Part shown: one piece after another, positions 24,434 to 27,749 of the stretch
How the letters are laid out: the number at the start of each line of letters is the position of its first letter
Position numbering within the stretch: the first letter of the stretch is position 1
Assembly (NCBI GenBank): GCA_937892925.1
Contig: CALBHX010000044.1
Span: 1 to 27,749, forward strand
Reading direction: 5' to 3'
Origin: an uncultured Lentisphaeraceae bacterium
GTDB taxonomy: Bacteria > Verrucomicrobiota > Kiritimatiellia > RFP12 > DVOR01
DNA: 27,749 nt
Position numbers and translations under genes: made by a program
Notes under the pieces: generated by a model
Told to the model about the DNA's origin: nothing
The model's database searches: none
Seen by the model: only the letters and a program-made list of their open reading frames with translations

Positions 24434-25039
24434 CACCCCCGCCTTATGCCCCGCCTGAAACGCGCTAAAAGCCACTCTCTTTTCACGTGTAGCACAGGGA
24501 AAACGCGTTCCGCCTGACGTTTTCCCGTCCGTGGCCACAACGGGCGTTTCCCTCTGTTCAGCATATCCCAAAAAACACTTTTCCATGTTCCCACTCAGAA
24601 GCCGAATATATCCCAAGCCCCCCTGAATCGAACCCGCCCCGACTTCATCCCGAACCCGCCCCGTCCGCAACGCCAACCCGGGGCGGGCTCAAAACCCACC
24701 CATCAATCAACGCTTGTAAGAAAAATCTCCAAAACCGCCGCACAGAGCGCATATACCACCTTACGTCTTATCCCGTTTATTTACAAACAGGCTCAAGCGT
24801 TTTCCATGTCCTCATTCTGCAACTTCCCGTTGTGAACCTTCACCATCCGCAGGCATTCACAGTCGTCGAACGGGTTCAACACGTACGCCAGGCCTTGCCC
24901 GAGACTAGACCAAGAATCCCTTGGTATCCAGACATATGCATCGTAAAACCGGAAAATAACCCAACCTTACAAGAAAAGATGATTCCTTCAAAAGACATAC
25001 GCTTTTGCACGTACAATTATCACGCCCCTGTAATTCTAC
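24434..25039. other. Gene-poor gap left of tRNA-Ser with a small G/C-rich repeat cluster
   Basis: About 600 nt without a supported gene. It contains two direct copies of CGAACCCGCCCCG (24629-24641 and 24651-24663) and one inverted CGGGGCGGG (24679-24687), able to form alternative 9-bp hairpins. No T tract follows on either strand. Nothing else is recognisable. Confidence 0.5.
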
Positions 25040-25068
25040 TTGACGGGAATACCCCCATTTGATATTCT
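25040..25068 (+). promoter_or_regulatory. Promoter of tRNA-Ser
   Basis: TTGACG, 17 nt, TATTCT with TGA before the -10 box, ending 45 nt before the tRNA. Confidence 0.78.
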
Positions 25069-25113
25069 TAAACCTGATTTTCGTGGTTGGATCGTTCCGC
25101 CCGATTCTTCTTT

Positions 25114-27749
<2,636 letters not shown>

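Noticed and set aside
24615..24645. A T-arm-like word (GGTTCGATTC on the minus strand) suggesting another tRNA or fragment.
   Set aside because: The flanking bases do not form a T stem, and no acceptor, D or anticodon arm can be found around it.

Overview
The window looks like a bacterial chromosome segment of roughly 53-55% GC (estimated by eye). It carries housekeeping genes, five tRNAs and, at the right end, the edge of a mobile element. The organism is probably Gram-negative: it has MurA, a Tat-type secreted sulfatase, an outer-membrane beta-barrel and ResB/CcsA (system II) cytochrome c maturation. The formylglycine-type sulfatase with a CBM9-like partner, a YfhO-like protein and a MurA with Asp in place of the catalytic Cys fit the PVC superphylum, perhaps Kiritimatiellota or Lentisphaerota. 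That placement is inference; no rRNA is present to settle it.

Left part (1-4.8 kb, + strand): thioredoxin reductase, then a sulfatase plus CBM9-like pair closed by a clear terminator, then a TRZ/ATZ-type amidohydrolase. A converging four-gene minus-strand operon follows (8.3-4.8 kb): resB, ccsA, a family-4-like uracil-DNA glycosylase and murA, read from an extended -10 promoter only 6 nt from the resB ATG. A near-empty gap (8.3-8.8 kb) precedes a tRNA-Arg/initiator tRNA-Met unit, then rpmE with its own promoter and terminator, prfA, a DjlA-like TerB/J-domain membrane protein, and a MATE transporter.

Centre (12.9-21.6 kb): a secreted protein of unknown function overlaps the MATE stop codon tail to tail. 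Divergent from it runs a YfhO-like membrane protein overlapping an acyl-CoA synthetase. Next come tRNA-Asp on the minus strand and a four-gene unit of an unrecognised secreted protein with an apparent internal duplication, an FmdB zinc ribbon, a hexose-6-phosphate mutarotase-like protein and DeoC. From about 14.8 to 21.6 kb the coding strand is strikingly C-rich.

Right part (21.7-27.7 kb): tRNA-Thr, an alginate-export-like porin and an O-methyltransferase (all minus strand), a 0.6 kb gap, and tRNA-Ser(GCT). Directly behind tRNA-Ser lies mobile-element DNA: a large phage/conjugative 'polyvalent'-type gene whose reading frame runs into the tRNA, so its natural C-terminus is missing, and an incomplete neighbour that continues past the window end.

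Promoters have a common style: almost every recognisable -10 box has an upstream TGn. tRNA promoters also have a good -35 (TTGACG or TTGCAn), while most protein-gene promoters do not. Two genes seem to lack a 5' leader. I found no clearly new multi-gene system. The most noteworthy items are MurA Cys-to-Asp, the truncated polyvalent gene at tRNA-Ser, the leaderless promoters, and several conserved enzymes with altered key motifs.
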